Below, piece by piece: positions 43,154 to 53,003 of a stretch of DNA of 64,000 nucleotides. Position 1 is the first letter of the stretch. Each line of letters starts with the position of its first letter. A program made the position numbers and the translations under genes. Source of the DNA: Riemerella anatipestifer ATCC 11845 = DSM 15868 (GTDB taxonomy: Bacteria; Bacteroidota; Bacteroidia; Flavobacteriales; Weeksellaceae); NCBI RefSeq assembly GCF_000252855.1, contig NC_017045.1, positions 1,426,001 to 1,490,000 of the forward strand. The letters are read 5' to 3'. The notes beneath the pieces were generated by a model. That model did no database searches and was not told the origin of the DNA. It worked only from the letters and a program-made list of their open reading frames with translations.

Positions 43154-43310
43154 TTGAAATTGTTAAAAATATTCGGCAAAAATAGTAAAAGTAAAAAATA
43201 TACCAAGTGCCAAAATTTAAAAAGAAGGTTGAATAGTTTAGAATAATTATAAATTACTTAAATATGATAATTTACACCCATTCTAGTCTGTTAAATTTGT
43301 GTTAATGTCT

Positions 43311-43318
43311 TATTTTTG
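43311..43318 (+). promoter_or_regulatory. -7 box of the alternative complex III operon
   Basis: TATTTTTG fits TAnnTTTG; a second match, TAAATTTG, lies at 43292-43299. Either could drive actA at 43368. Confidence 0.55.
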
Positions 43319-43367
43319 CCCAACTGAATATAAAATTCATTTTTATTAATAACCCAAGATTATATAA

Positions 43368-44717
43368 ATGATTAGTTGGAGAAAGCATTACAAAAAGGGA
43401 TTGATAGCTATAGGATTATTGCTATCAACTAGTGCTTCTGTGTATTCACAGGATGCTGCAAGTGGAGACCCAAAGAATGGGGAAACGCTTTTTAAAACCA
43501 ATTGTGCTGCCTGTCATGCGTTGGATAAACAAATGGTAGGTCCTGCTCTGGGAGGTGTGGTTGATAGGCTGCAAACCGAGCAAGGGCTGGGGGCAGATTG
43601 GTTACATAAGTGGATAAAAGATAATAAGGCGCTTAGAGAGTCTGGAGACAAGTACGCTAACGAGGTCTTTGAGAAATTCAATAAGACGGAGATGACGGCG
43701 TTTCCTAGTCTCTCCGAGAAGGATATTGATGATATACTAGCGTATACCACAAACCCTCCTGTTGTTGACCCACCTGCTGCTGATGCGGCAGCAGAAGCTA
43801 ATAATTTAGATACTATAAAGAAGGCACAACAGGAGCGTACTAACTCTACAATAGTTTTGGTATCATTACTATTTATTGCGGCATTGTTAGTATGGTTGTT
43901 ATTAAGACTTAGACAGTTGGTTAAACTTAGCCAAAGTGATGAGTTGTCAGAACTTAATGCGACTAGAACGCAATCTTTTGGAGAGCTTTACCAGAAGTAT
44001 CATTATGTAGGTAAGGGTGTTTTAGCGGTACTGGCTATATTGGCGGTTTACGGTGTTTGGAATTGGTTGATGTGGGTAGGTGTTTATAAAGGGTATAAAC
44101 CTGAGCAACCTATCTATTTCTCTCATAAAATTCACGCAGGTGAAAATAAGATAGACTGTCAGTTGTGTCACTCAAGTGCTAAGTATGGTAAAGTTTCAGA
44201 AATTCCATCACTTAATGTTTGTATGAACTGTCATAAGAACATTTCAGAATATAAAGGTAGCTACATTGAACCAGGTAAGTCTAAAGAATTCTATACTTCT
44301 GAAATTAAAAAGATTTACGCTGCAGTAGGTTGGGACGAAACTACTCAGTCTTATACAGGTAAAACTCAACCTGTGGAATGGGTGAGAATTCACAATATGC
44401 CAGATTTTGTTTACTTTAATCACGCACAGCACGTAGTAGCAGGGGAAGCGGCGATTAAAAAGGCTAAAAATGTAGATGTGGTTTGTAAGGCTTGTCACGG
44501 TGCTATAGATACTATGAATGTGGCTAAAATGGCAAATGATTTCACTATGGGATGGTGTATCGATTGTCATAGAAGTACAGAAGTAGATATGAATAACGAT
44601 TACAACAAAGAGTATTTCAAAAACTTACATGATAAGTTGAAAAAACAGTACGGCGAAGGCACTAAAATTACAGTAGATGCTATCGGTGGACTAGAGTGTG
44701 GTAAATGTCATTATTAA
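43368..44717 (+). CDS. actA: Alternative complex III, multiheme cytochrome c subunit ActA with fused cytochrome c domain
   Basis: The 449-residue protein starts with a signal peptide, then a monoheme cytochrome c domain (CAACH near 46), a membrane segment (about 160-180), a second one (about 217-237) and a five-heme cytochrome c7-like region with CQLCH, CMNCH, CKACH, CIDCH and CGKCH between about 262 and 447. ActA is the periplasmic electron outlet of ACIII, a quinol:acceptor oxidoreductase that stands in for the bc1 complex. The fused N-terminal cytochrome is typical of Bacteroidota. It opens the actABCDEF operon, 24 bp before actB. Confidence 0.92.
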   Translation: MISWRKHYKKGLIAIGLLLSTSASVYSQDAASGDPKNGETLFKTNCAACHALDKQMVGPALGGVVDRLQTEQGLGADWLHKWIKDNKALRESGDKYANEVFEKFNKTEMTAFPSLSEKDIDDILAYTTNPPVVDPPAADAAAEANNLDTIKKAQQERTNSTIVLVSLLFIAALLVWLLLRLRQLVKLSQSDELSELNATRTQSFGELYQKYHYVGKGVLAVLAILAVYGVWNWLMWVGVYKGYKPEQPIYFSHKIHAGENKIDCQLCHSSAKYGKVSEIPSLNVCMNCHKNISEYKGSYIEPGKSKEFYTSEIKKIYAAVGWDETTQSYTGKTQPVEWVRIHNMPDFVYFNHAQHVVAGEAAIKKAKNVDVVCKACHGAIDTMNVAKMANDFTMGWCIDCHRSTEVDMNNDYNKEYFKNLHDKLKKQYGEGTKITVDAIGGLECGKCHY

Positions 44718-44741
44718 TAACAGAAAACTAGAAGTATCAAA

Positions 44742-47700
44742 ATGGCTTCAAATAAAATACAATTCAGAAGTATTCACGAATTAAAAGACCCAACGCTTAA
44801 TAATAAGTTGGCTCAGAAGGAATTTCAGAACGAAATTCCCGTAGATGAGTTCTTGGGCAATGATGATAAGATGAATAATTCCGGAACGAGTAGAAGAGAC
44901 TTTCTTAAGCTATTAGGATTCTCTACTGCTGCGGTTACTTTGGCTGCGTGTGAGTCTCCGGTAATCAAAACAATTCCTTATGTTGTAAAACCTCATAATA
45001 TTATTCCTGGGGTGCCTAACTACTTTGCGTCTTCATTCTTTGATGGATATGATTTTGCAAGTGTTTTGGTAAAAACAAGAGAAGGAAGACCTATTAAAAT
45101 AGAACCGAATCCAGTAGCGGGTTCTTTGGGGAAAACTAACGCTAGAGTTCAGGCAGGATTGTTATCACTGTATGATAATGATAAATTAAAACAGCCGAAG
45201 CTAGACGGTAAAGATGAAACTTTTGATAAAGTAGATGATTTTGTTATCAAAGGATTGGAGGAAGCTAAGGCTTCAAACAAGAAAATTGTTTTATTATCTC
45301 ACTCTTTTGCGAGTCCTACTTTTAAGAAGTTGTTTGGCGATTTCAAAGCAAAATATCCTAATGCAGAATTAGTAACATATGATGCTATACCTTACGCAGC
45401 AGCTTTAGATGCCGCAGAGGAAGTTTTCGGACAAAGAGCATTACCTGTTTATGATTTGTCTCAAACCGAATTGGTAGTATCTTTCCAAGCAGGTTTCTTA
45501 GGAGATTATAATGCAGGGTCTTTAGAGACTTCTTATGCAGTTGCTAGAAAACCAGGCGCTAATATGCTTCGTCATATTCAGGTGGAGTCTAATATGTCTC
45601 TTACTGGAGCTAATGCGGATACTAGGTTGAGAATGAAACCTAGCGAAGTGTATAAGACATTGGTAGAGGTTTATAACGGACTTAATGGTTCTACTTCTAA
45701 CCAAGTAGCTGCTAAGATTGTTGCAGAACTTAAGGCAAAAGGTAGCAAAGCTGTTGTATTTGCAGATGGTTCTAAAGCAGCCTATGTTTTAGCCCATTTA
45801 ATCAACCAGAAATTAGCTTCTGTAGCGTTTACAGGAAAAGCTAATTACCTAAAAGAATATAATGCTCAGAGATTTAACGAGTTTGTAACTTGGCTTAACT
45901 CTGGTCAGGTAGGAGTACTTATTTCTAATAATGTTAATCCTATCTATTCTTACAAAACAGGTGCTAAGCTTAAGGAAGCTATTAAGAAAGTACCTTATCA
46001 TATAGCTGTAACACAGAAGAAAGATGAGATGTATCAAGTAGCTAAAGCAGCTATTCCTGTTGCTAATTGGCTAGAGTCTTGGGGAGATATAATGCCTGAG
46101 ACAGGAGCATACTCTTTAATGCAGCCTACAATTCAGAAAATTTATAAATCAAGGCAAATAGAAGAGTCTTTATTAGTATGGACTAATGGTAAAAATCATC
46201 CTGCTAATAACTATTATGCTTATCTTAAAGCTAATGCTTCTACTATTTTAGGAGAGACATCTTTCAATAAAGGTTTATATAATGCATTTAATAGCGTTGC
46301 TGCAGGTAGTACTTTATCGTATGCAGGTGGTAATGCAGGTGGAGCTGTAGCAGAATTATCACAATTCAAATCAAGTGATTTAGAATTGGTGCTTTATACA
46401 AAAACTTCTATGGGAGACGGTACTCAAGCCAATAACCCTTGGTTACAGGAGTTACCAGACCCTATTTCTAGATTGTCGTGGGATAACTATCTAACGGTAT
46501 CTCCTAAAGATGCGGAAAGACTAGGATTAGAAAACGAGCTTAACGGAAGAATGCAGTTAGACGGTTCTAAAGTTAATGTTACCGTTAATGGAGTTACAAT
46601 AGAAAATGTACCTGTATTCATTCAACCAGGACAGGCTGATGGCTCTGTAGGGTTAGCTTTAGGGTATGGTAAAAAAGATTCAGGAAAGGTAGCTGAGACA
46701 GGTGTTAATGCTTATCCTTTATTTGACGGATATAACTTAGCGGTTTCTAATGTTAAAATAGAGAAAGTTTCTGGTGAGCATGAGTTTGCTGGAATGCAGC
46801 TTCAAAACACTCTAATGGGGCGTTATGAAATTGCTAGAGAAGTTTCTTTAGATACTTTCCTTAATGTTCCTTTTGACGACCACCTTAAAGGTTGGAATAA
46901 GCCTTTGGAATACCACACTATCAACGGTGCTTTACCAGCAGGTAAAATTACGCTTTGGGACGCTTATGATGATACAGATGGTCCACACTTCAATTTATCA
47001 GTAGACTTAAATGCTTGTACTGGTTGTGGAGCCTGTGTAATTGCATGTCAAGCAGAAAACAATACACCAGTAGTAGGTAAAGAAGAGGTAAGAATGTCTA
47101 GAGATATGTACTGGTTGAGAATAGACCGTTACTACTCTGCAAAAGAAAAAATTGAGGTTAAAGAAGGTATAGATAGAGGTCTAGATGTTCCTAACCTTTA
47201 TGATATTCTTATCCAACCAAATGAAAGTCCAGATGTGATTTTCCAACCAGTGATGTGTCAGCATTGTAACCATGCACCTTGTGAAACGGTTTGTCCAGTA
47301 GCTGCGACTTCTCACGGTAAGCAAGGACAAAACCAAATGGCTTACAACAGATGTATTGGTACTAGATATTGTGCAAATAACTGTCCATACAAAGTAAGAA
47401 GATTCAACTGGTTTACTTACAACTTGAACGATAAGTTTGACTTCAATATGAATAACGATTTAGGAAGAATGGTACTAAATCCAGATGTTGTGGTAAGAAC
47501 CAGAGGGGTTATGGAGAAGTGTTCTATGTGTATCCAAATGACACAAAGTACAATTCTAGAAGCTAAGAAAGATGGTAGAAAAGTACAAGATGGAGAGTTC
47601 CAGACGGCTTGTTCTAAGGCTTGTTCTACAGGAGCTATGACCTTTGGTGATATGAATGATAAATCTTCTAAAGTAAGAGAGTTATTCAAAGATGAAAGAA

Positions 47701-47792
47701 GATACTTCTTACTAGAGGAGATAGGAACTAAACCGAATGTATTCTATCATACTAAAGTTAGAAATAGAAAAGAAGAAGAAAATAAAATTTAA
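44742..47792 (+). CDS. actB: Alternative complex III, Fe-S/molybdopterin-like subunit ActB
   Basis: The 1016-residue protein carries a Tat-like signal (SRRDFLKLLGFSTAAVTLA, near 51) and a molybdopterin-oxidoreductase-like domain (about 80-740) that in this family binds no cofactor. A C-terminal ferredoxin-like domain (about 750-985) has CTGCGACVIACQ, CQHCNHAPCETVCP, CANNCP and CSMCIQ clusters for one 3Fe-4S and three 4Fe-4S centres. It passes electrons from quinol in ActC to ActA. The large single chain matches the fused ActB1-ActB2 form. It has normal length and no frameshift. Confidence 0.93.
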   Translation: MASNKIQFRSIHELKDPTLNNKLAQKEFQNEIPVDEFLGNDDKMNNSGTSRRDFLKLLGFSTAAVTLAACESPVIKTIPYVVKPHNIIPGVPNYFASSFFDGYDFASVLVKTREGRPIKIEPNPVAGSLGKTNARVQAGLLSLYDNDKLKQPKLDGKDETFDKVDDFVIKGLEEAKASNKKIVLLSHSFASPTFKKLFGDFKAKYPNAELVTYDAIPYAAALDAAEEVFGQRALPVYDLSQTELVVSFQAGFLGDYNAGSLETSYAVARKPGANMLRHIQVESNMSLTGANADTRLRMKPSEVYKTLVEVYNGLNGSTSNQVAAKIVAELKAKGSKAVVFADGSKAAYVLAHLINQKLASVAFTGKANYLKEYNAQRFNEFVTWLNSGQVGVLISNNVNPIYSYKTGAKLKEAIKKVPYHIAVTQKKDEMYQVAKAAIPVANWLESWGDIMPETGAYSLMQPTIQKIYKSRQIEESLLVWTNGKNHPANNYYAYLKANASTILGETSFNKGLYNAFNSVAAGSTLSYAGGNAGGAVAELSQFKSSDLELVLYTKTSMGDGTQANNPWLQELPDPISRLSWDNYLTVSPKDAERLGLENELNGRMQLDGSKVNVTVNGVTIENVPVFIQPGQADGSVGLALGYGKKDSGKVAETGVNAYPLFDGYNLAVSNVKIEKVSGEHEFAGMQLQNTLMGRYEIAREVSLDTFLNVPFDDHLKGWNKPLEYHTINGALPAGKITLWDAYDDTDGPHFNLSVDLNACTGCGACVIACQAENNTPVVGKEEVRMSRDMYWLRIDRYYSAKEKIEVKEGIDRGLDVPNLYDILIQPNESPDVIFQPVMCQHCNHAPCETVCPVAATSHGKQGQNQMAYNRCIGTRYCANNCPYKVRRFNWFTYNLNDKFDFNMNNDLGRMVLNPDVVVRTRGVMEKCSMCIQMTQSTILEAKKDGRKVQDGEFQTACSKACSTGAMTFGDMNDKSSKVRELFKDERRYFLLEEIGTKPNVFYHTKVRNRKEEENKI

Positions 47793-47809
47793 TTATAAAT
47801 AGGTAAAAA

Positions 47810-49207
47810 ATGTCAGGACATTACGAAGCTCCAATTAGGGAACCTTTAATTATAGGGCATAAGACTTATCACGATATTACAGAAGATATCGTAAAGCCTA
47901 TAGAAGAAAGAGCAGGTAAGTTATGGTGGGCGTCTTTATACGCAGCCTTAGTGTTATTCATTTATGGATTTGGCTGTATAGCTTATACCATTGGTACTGG
48001 TATCGGTGCTTGGGGACTCAATAGAACTATCAACTGGGGTTGGGATATTACCAACTTCGTATGGTGGGTAGGTATCGGGCACGCAGGTACACTTATATCA
48101 GCTGTACTCTTACTATTTAGACAAAGATGGAGAATGTCTGTGAACCGTTCCGCTGAAGCGATGACTATCTTTGCGGTAGTTCAGGCAGCTATTTTCCCAG
48201 TGATACATATGGGTAGAGTTTGGGTTGGTTATTGGGTGTTCCCGTTACCTAACCAGTTTGGTTCTCTTTGGACAAACTTTAACTCTCCTTTACTTTGGGA
48301 CGTATTTGCTATCTCTACTTATTTCTCTGTATCGGTGGTATTCTGGTTTATGGGACTTATTCCTGACTTTGCAATGATTAGAGATAGAGCTAAAACACCA
48401 TTTACTAAGAAGATATATACAATATTAGCTTTTGGTTGGGGTGGTAAGGCTAAGCACTGGCAAAGATTTGAAGAACTATCACTTGTGTTAGCAGGTTTGG
48501 CAACACCTTTGGTATTCTCGGTACACACTACGGTATCTTTTGACTTTGCTACTTCGGTAATTAAGGGTTGGCACTCTACTATTTATCCTCCTTACTTCGT
48601 GGCAGGAGCTATCTTCTCAGGGTTTGCAATGGTACAAACTCTATTATTAGTAGCTAGAAAAGTATGCCACTTAGAGGAGTACATTACAATGTACCACATT
48701 GAGATAATGAACATCGTTATCATTGTTACAGGTGGTATGGTAACTGTGGCTTATGCAGCAGAGTATTTCATCGCTTGGTATTCTGGAAGTCGTTACGAAG
48801 ACTTTGCATACTTAACGCCAGGTGCAGCTACAGGACCTTATTGGTGGGCGTTCTGGGCACTAATTATATGTAACTTAGTGATTCCTGCATTATTCTGGTT
48901 CAAGAGAGTAAGAACTAATATTTTTGCAACATTCATTATTGCATTAGTAATTAACATAGGTATGTGGTTTGAGCGTTTTGATATCATTGTTATTAACCTT
49001 TCTAGAGACTATCTACCTGGTTCTTGGACAATGTTTAAACCAACCATTATCGATGTAGGCGTTTATTTAGGAACTATCGGATTCTTCTCTGTATTGTTCT
49101 TATTATACGCTAGAACATTCCCTGTAATTGCACAGGCTGAATTGAAGAGTATTTTGAAAATTTCAGGTGAAACTTATAAAGCAAAAGAAGGAGATGAGCA
49201 CCACTAA
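47810..49207 (+). CDS. actC: Alternative complex III, NrfD-like membrane subunit ActC
   Basis: The 465-residue protein has about ten membrane helices of NrfD/PsrC type (IWGLNRTINWGWDITNFVWW, ISAVLLLFRQRWRMSVNRSAEAMTIFAV and others) that form the quinol-binding site next to ActB. Conserved HxGR-like and WxG segments line the putative proton path. It starts 18 bp after actB and overlaps actD by 14 bp, a mark of tight co-expression. Confidence 0.93.
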   Translation: MSGHYEAPIREPLIIGHKTYHDITEDIVKPIEERAGKLWWASLYAALVLFIYGFGCIAYTIGTGIGAWGLNRTINWGWDITNFVWWVGIGHAGTLISAVLLLFRQRWRMSVNRSAEAMTIFAVVQAAIFPVIHMGRVWVGYWVFPLPNQFGSLWTNFNSPLLWDVFAISTYFSVSVVFWFMGLIPDFAMIRDRAKTPFTKKIYTILAFGWGGKAKHWQRFEELSLVLAGLATPLVFSVHTTVSFDFATSVIKGWHSTIYPPYFVAGAIFSGFAMVQTLLLVARKVCHLEEYITMYHIEIMNIVIIVTGGMVTVAYAAEYFIAWYSGSRYEDFAYLTPGAATGPYWWAFWALIICNLVIPALFWFKRVRTNIFATFIIALVINIGMWFERFDIIVINLSRDYLPGSWTMFKPTIIDVGVYLGTIGFFSVLFLLYARTFPVIAQAELKSILKISGETYKAKEGDEHH

Positions 49208-49715
49208 AAGAATATACGGACTTTACGGCGATGATGATGATTTAATGCACGGCGTAAAGGCTTTCAGAGAAAGAGGTATTGAAATAGAGGAGGTTTATAC
49301 CCCTTTTCCAGTACACGGTTTAGATAAGGCACTAGGTTTAAAGAAAACTAGAATTTCAGATGCCGCATTCATCTACGCAGTTTATGGTGTGATGATAGGA
49401 GCTCTTACAACATGGTATACCATGAACCATGATTGGCCTCAAAACATAGGTGGTAAGCCAGCTTTTGACTGGGCTCATAATATGCCAGCTTTTGTGGTGC
49501 CAATGTTTGAGTTAATGGTGTTTTGTTCGGCTCACTTGATGTCTCTTACTTTCTTATTTAGAAATAAGATGTACCCAGGAGCTAAACCACAAAACCCAGA
49601 TCCAAGAACTACAGATGATAAGTTTATGATGGAGTTTGTGTCTTCTGATGTAGAGACTATTAAACAACTTCTTATAGACACAGGAGTAGAAGAAATAACT
49701 GTAAAAGATGCTTAA
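49194..49715 (+). CDS. actD: Alternative complex III, subunit ActD (DUF3341)
   Basis: The 173-residue protein has the DUF3341 start (KRIYGLYGDDDDLMHGVKAF), two membrane helices (about 55-75 and 98-120) and a soluble C-terminal part. In ACIII structures ActD sits beside ActC on the cytoplasmic side. I chose the ATG at 49194, preceded by AAGGAG, and not the longer open frame from 49167, because relatives begin close to the KRIYGLYG string. Confidence 0.92.
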   Translation: MSTTKRIYGLYGDDDDLMHGVKAFRERGIEIEEVYTPFPVHGLDKALGLKKTRISDAAFIYAVYGVMIGALTTWYTMNHDWPQNIGGKPAFDWAHNMPAFVVPMFELMVFCSAHLMSLTFLFRNKMYPGAKPQNPDPRTTDDKFMMEFVSSDVETIKQLLIDTGVEEITVKDA

Positions 49716-49716
49716 A

Positions 49717-50394
49717 ATGAAGAAAAATATTTTTAAATTATCAGGTATCTTTGGTGTGTTAGCAATAGTTTTGAATTCTTGCGGACCTAAAGAAAATCCA
49801 CCATTGGTGTATTTCCCAGATATGTATTTTCCAGTGGCTTATGATCCGCTAATGAAAGCAGCAGATCCTTATTCTAAGCATGAGAATGAAATTCCTGCTT
49901 TTGTTAAGAATAATGGTGCTACGGCTTTAACAACAGTAGAGGGAACTGTATCTCAGAATCCAGAAGGTTTAGCAGAAAGTACTCCTGGGGCTGCGATGAC
50001 GGCAGATGAGTATAATGCAGGATATGATGCATCAAAAGCAATAGTAGAGTCTCCTCTAAATCCAGCAAATAAAGCTAAAGATTTAGCAAGAGGAAAGCAT
50101 TTATATGAAATAACTTGTGCTGCTTGTCATGGTACAGCTGGAGATGGACAAGGATCAATAGTTCAATCTGGAGCTTATTTGGGAGTGCCTAAGTATTCTG
50201 ATAGACAAATTACAGTAGGATCTGTTCACTATGTATTAACTTATGGTAGAAATGCTATGGGGTCTTATGCAGGGCAGCTAAAGCCAGGTGATAGATGGAG
50301 AGTTTCTATGTATGTAATGGATGCGTTTAAAGGAGCAGCATTGCCTGCACCTGTAACAGCATCTGCAGATCAAACAAAAAACAATACTAAATAA
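49717..50394 (+). CDS. actE: Alternative complex III, monoheme cytochrome c lipoprotein ActE
   Basis: The product of about 225 residues has a lipoprotein signal (IVLNSCGPKENPP, lipobox LNSC) and a cytochrome c domain with CAACHGTAGDGQ (near 130) and an axial Met in RNAMGSYA. It is the lipid-anchored cytochrome of ACIII that relays electrons out of the complex. The ATG at 49717 (MKKNIFKLSG) is preferred to 49708, which lies inside actD. Confidence 0.92.
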   Translation: MKKNIFKLSGIFGVLAIVLNSCGPKENPPLVYFPDMYFPVAYDPLMKAADPYSKHENEIPAFVKNNGATALTTVEGTVSQNPEGLAESTPGAAMTADEYNAGYDASKAIVESPLNPANKAKDLARGKHLYEITCAACHGTAGDGQGSIVQSGAYLGVPKYSDRQITVGSVHYVLTYGRNAMGSYAGQLKPGDRWRVSMYVMDAFKGAALPAPVTASADQTKNNTK

Positions 50395-50408
50395 TAAAAC
50401 TAAAGAAA

Positions 50409-51740
50409 ATGTATAGTTTTTCACCAAAATTAAGATTATATTCTATCGTATTCATCATTTTGGGATTGGTGCTTTTCGGTGCAGGGTATTTTATGAATCA
50501 TGGAATAGATGATGCTAAAATAGAGCATATGATGGAAGCAGTACATGCTTCAGGACACCATAATCCTACTCATTCTAGTGAACTTGTAGGTCCTCAGGAT
50601 CATGCGGCTCATTTGGAACACGCAAAAATGCAAGTGCACAATCAGCCTTTAGCAGCTATTCACTCTGTGGCGGTTTTCTTCTTCGGACTTAGTTGCTGTG
50701 TAATGTTTTTCTACTCAGTTCAGCATGCGGCTCATGCAGGGTGGTCTATTATCATTACTAGAGTAATGGAGGCTATTGGAGCTTACATTCCTTACGGTGG
50801 AGCGATTCTTATCATTATAATGATTTTAAATGTAACTCATAATGGGCATCTTTTCCATTGGATGGATCCTGAACTTACTGATCCAAACAGCCCTCATTTC
50901 GATGTTATTTTATACGAAAAGAAGAAGTTTTTAAATATTCCTTTCTATGTTGTAAGAAATATTGCATATGTACTTGGAGCTTCTTTCTTCGCTTGGAAAC
51001 TTAGATCTATGTCTAAGAAAGTAGATGAAACTAAATCTTTGAGAGATTACCAAATGCTTTATAGATGGAGTGTGGGGTATATTGCTTTCTTTGGATTTGC
51101 TTCTGCACTATGGGCATGGGATTGGTTGATGTCTATAGACCCTCACTGGTACTCTACTATGTATATTTGGTATTCTATGGTGAGTTGTTTAGCAAGTGCT
51201 ATAGCTGCTATTATCCTTGTGAGTGTTTATCTTAAGAAAAATGGTTTCTTACCTCAGTTTAATGATAATCATTTGCATGATTTAGGTAAGTATCTTTTCG
51301 CTACGAGTATGCTATGGACTTATACTTGGTTTGCACAGTTTATGCTTTATTGGTATGCAAACGTACCTGAAGAAGTAAACTATTTCTTTGGAAGATTTGA
51401 GTACTATGCACCAACTTTCTTACCAATGTTAATCCTTAACTTCTTAATACCTCTATTAGTAATGGTAAGTAGTAGTATTAAGAGAAACTATAAGGTGGTA
51501 ACTACTATGGCAGTGATTGTAATTATTGGGCACATTGTAGATTACTTCAATATGGTAATGCCAGGAACTGTAGGTCCTCACTGGAATAACTTTACAGTTC
51601 TATTGCTAGTTTTAGGTTCTGTTTTGTTTGTAGTAGGTTTATTCGTATTCGTAACTATGACACAACTTTCTAAAATGAAGCTTATTCCTAAAGGAAACCC
51701 ATACCTACATGAATCTGAAATTTATGAATATCCTTTCTAA
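50409..51740 (+). CDS. actF: Alternative complex III, membrane subunit ActF
   Basis: The 443-residue protein has about ten membrane helices in an NrfD-like fold related to ActC, with a His-rich loop near the N-terminus (HHNPTHSSELVGPQDHAAHLEHA), IGAYIPYGGAILIIIM and YWYANVPEEVNYF. It pairs with ActC in the membrane and is thought to help move protons. It is the last gene of the operon; a terminator follows and no cytochrome oxidase gene is next, whereas in many relatives coxBA follow actF. Confidence 0.92.
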   Translation: MYSFSPKLRLYSIVFIILGLVLFGAGYFMNHGIDDAKIEHMMEAVHASGHHNPTHSSELVGPQDHAAHLEHAKMQVHNQPLAAIHSVAVFFFGLSCCVMFFYSVQHAAHAGWSIIITRVMEAIGAYIPYGGAILIIIMILNVTHNGHLFHWMDPELTDPNSPHFDVILYEKKKFLNIPFYVVRNIAYVLGASFFAWKLRSMSKKVDETKSLRDYQMLYRWSVGYIAFFGFASALWAWDWLMSIDPHWYSTMYIWYSMVSCLASAIAAIILVSVYLKKNGFLPQFNDNHLHDLGKYLFATSMLWTYTWFAQFMLYWYANVPEEVNYFFGRFEYYAPTFLPMLILNFLIPLLVMVSSSIKRNYKVVTTMAVIVIIGHIVDYFNMVMPGTVGPHWNNFTVLLLVLGSVLFVVGLFVFVTMTQLSKMKLIPKGNPYLHESEIYEYPF

Positions 51741-51766
51741 TTAGGAAAAGACTATAAAATAAAATT

Positions 51767-51797
51767 AAAATCCCGATGTATTTGTCGGGATTTTATT
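51767..51797 (+). terminator. Terminator of the act operon
   Basis: AAAATCCCGA and TCGGGATTTT make a 10-bp stem with an 8-base loop and T-rich tail. Confidence 0.85.
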
Positions 51798-51825
51798 ATT
51801 TTTGTGAAGATATAAATATTAAATA

Positions 51826-52998
51826 ATGAATAGATTAAAACTACTACCAATACTTTTCTTGCTCTTCTTTATAGGTTGTAAAAAAGATCAGGTAGATGGT
51901 AGTAATATAAGAGCATTTCAATCGAGTATCAATGATATGTCTTCGTCTTTAACTACGCTTGAGCAAGTCAAGTTTAATGAAGCTCTTTACATTCTCAAAA
52001 CATTTGGAGTAGAAGCAGATGGAGATATACAAGAGTTGAATGCGTTGTCAAAATTACTTGATGGTAAAAAGGTACCTGAAATTTTAGCTATGGCTAATGA
52101 AGTAGCAGCCAAAAATGAACTAGAATGGTCTAGTACTTCTCCACCATCTTTAGGAAAGATGAATATCTTCCAAAGTCAAGAGCCTACTATGATAGACCCT
52201 AATGATGTTAAGGCTTCGTCTATTAGCTTACAGATAAACCCTGTTTCTGTTGATAGTGTATTAGGTGCTAGAGCTTTACAAGTTGTTCCGAGATTGATAG
52301 ATACAAGGGGGAATTTAGTAGACTTTTCTAATGCAGGATTAGAGACAACATTGGAGGTTTACAGTAATGATTTAAAGCTGTTAATATCTAAAAGACTGAT
52401 GACGGATAATAATTTTAAAGGATTTTATGTAAATCTAGCGTCTATCCCTCAAGAAAAAGTAACAGACGGAGTAATCGATATTAAGGTAACTGTAAGAACG
52501 GCACAGAAGTTTTTACAAATGACAAGACGAGGAATGTCTGTAAATACCAAAGCATTAAAGCAACCTATTACTGTTGATGAAGCTGTACCTACCGAAAGTG
52601 GAGATGGAGAAATAAAAGAACAAGATGCGGGAACAGTTCAACCAAAAGAAAATACTCCAAAAGTTAAAACAGACCCTAAGTCTACAGTTAGCAAGTTTTT
52701 AAACAACATAGGGAGTAATAATTTAAAGGCTGCTTATGAGATTTCTTCAAATCCAAAGTGGGGTTCTTACGACCAGTTTTCTAATCCAACATCTGGTTTT
52801 GGCTCTGTGAAAAACATTTCTGTAAAAAACATTTCAACTCAGTCTAGTTCTGATAATTCTGCAACAGTAAATGCAAGTTATAATGTAACGGATAATAATG
52901 GCAACACTTCTGCATTAGATGTTACCTATACGCTTAAATCAGACGGAAATAGTTGGAAAATTACAAACTATAAAATTAATTCTACACAAAAACAATAG
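51826..52998 (+). CDS. Lipoprotein of unknown function
   Basis: The 390-residue product has a lipoprotein signal (LLPILFLLFFIGC, lipobox FIGC) and a mature N-terminal helical part. A middle beta-rich region (about 125-240: SISLQINPVSVDSVLGARAL, VTVRTAQKFLQMTRRG), a Pro/Glu/Lys linker (about 245-285) and a C-terminal NTF2-like/DUF4878-like domain (about 288-390, with SKFLNNIGSNNLKAAYEISS) follow. I do not recognise the whole. It lies 6 bp before apt, so it may be transcribed with it. Confidence 0.8.
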   Translation: MNRLKLLPILFLLFFIGCKKDQVDGSNIRAFQSSINDMSSSLTTLEQVKFNEALYILKTFGVEADGDIQELNALSKLLDGKKVPEILAMANEVAAKNELEWSSTSPPSLGKMNIFQSQEPTMIDPNDVKASSISLQINPVSVDSVLGARALQVVPRLIDTRGNLVDFSNAGLETTLEVYSNDLKLLISKRLMTDNNFKGFYVNLASIPQEKVTDGVIDIKVTVRTAQKFLQMTRRGMSVNTKALKQPITVDEAVPTESGDGEIKEQDAGTVQPKENTPKVKTDPKSTVSKFLNNIGSNNLKAAYEISSNPKWGSYDQFSNPTSGFGSVKNISVKNISTQSSSDNSATVNASYNVTDNNGNTSALDVTYTLKSDGNSWKITNYKINSTQKQ

Positions 52999-53003
52999 TG
53001 CTA

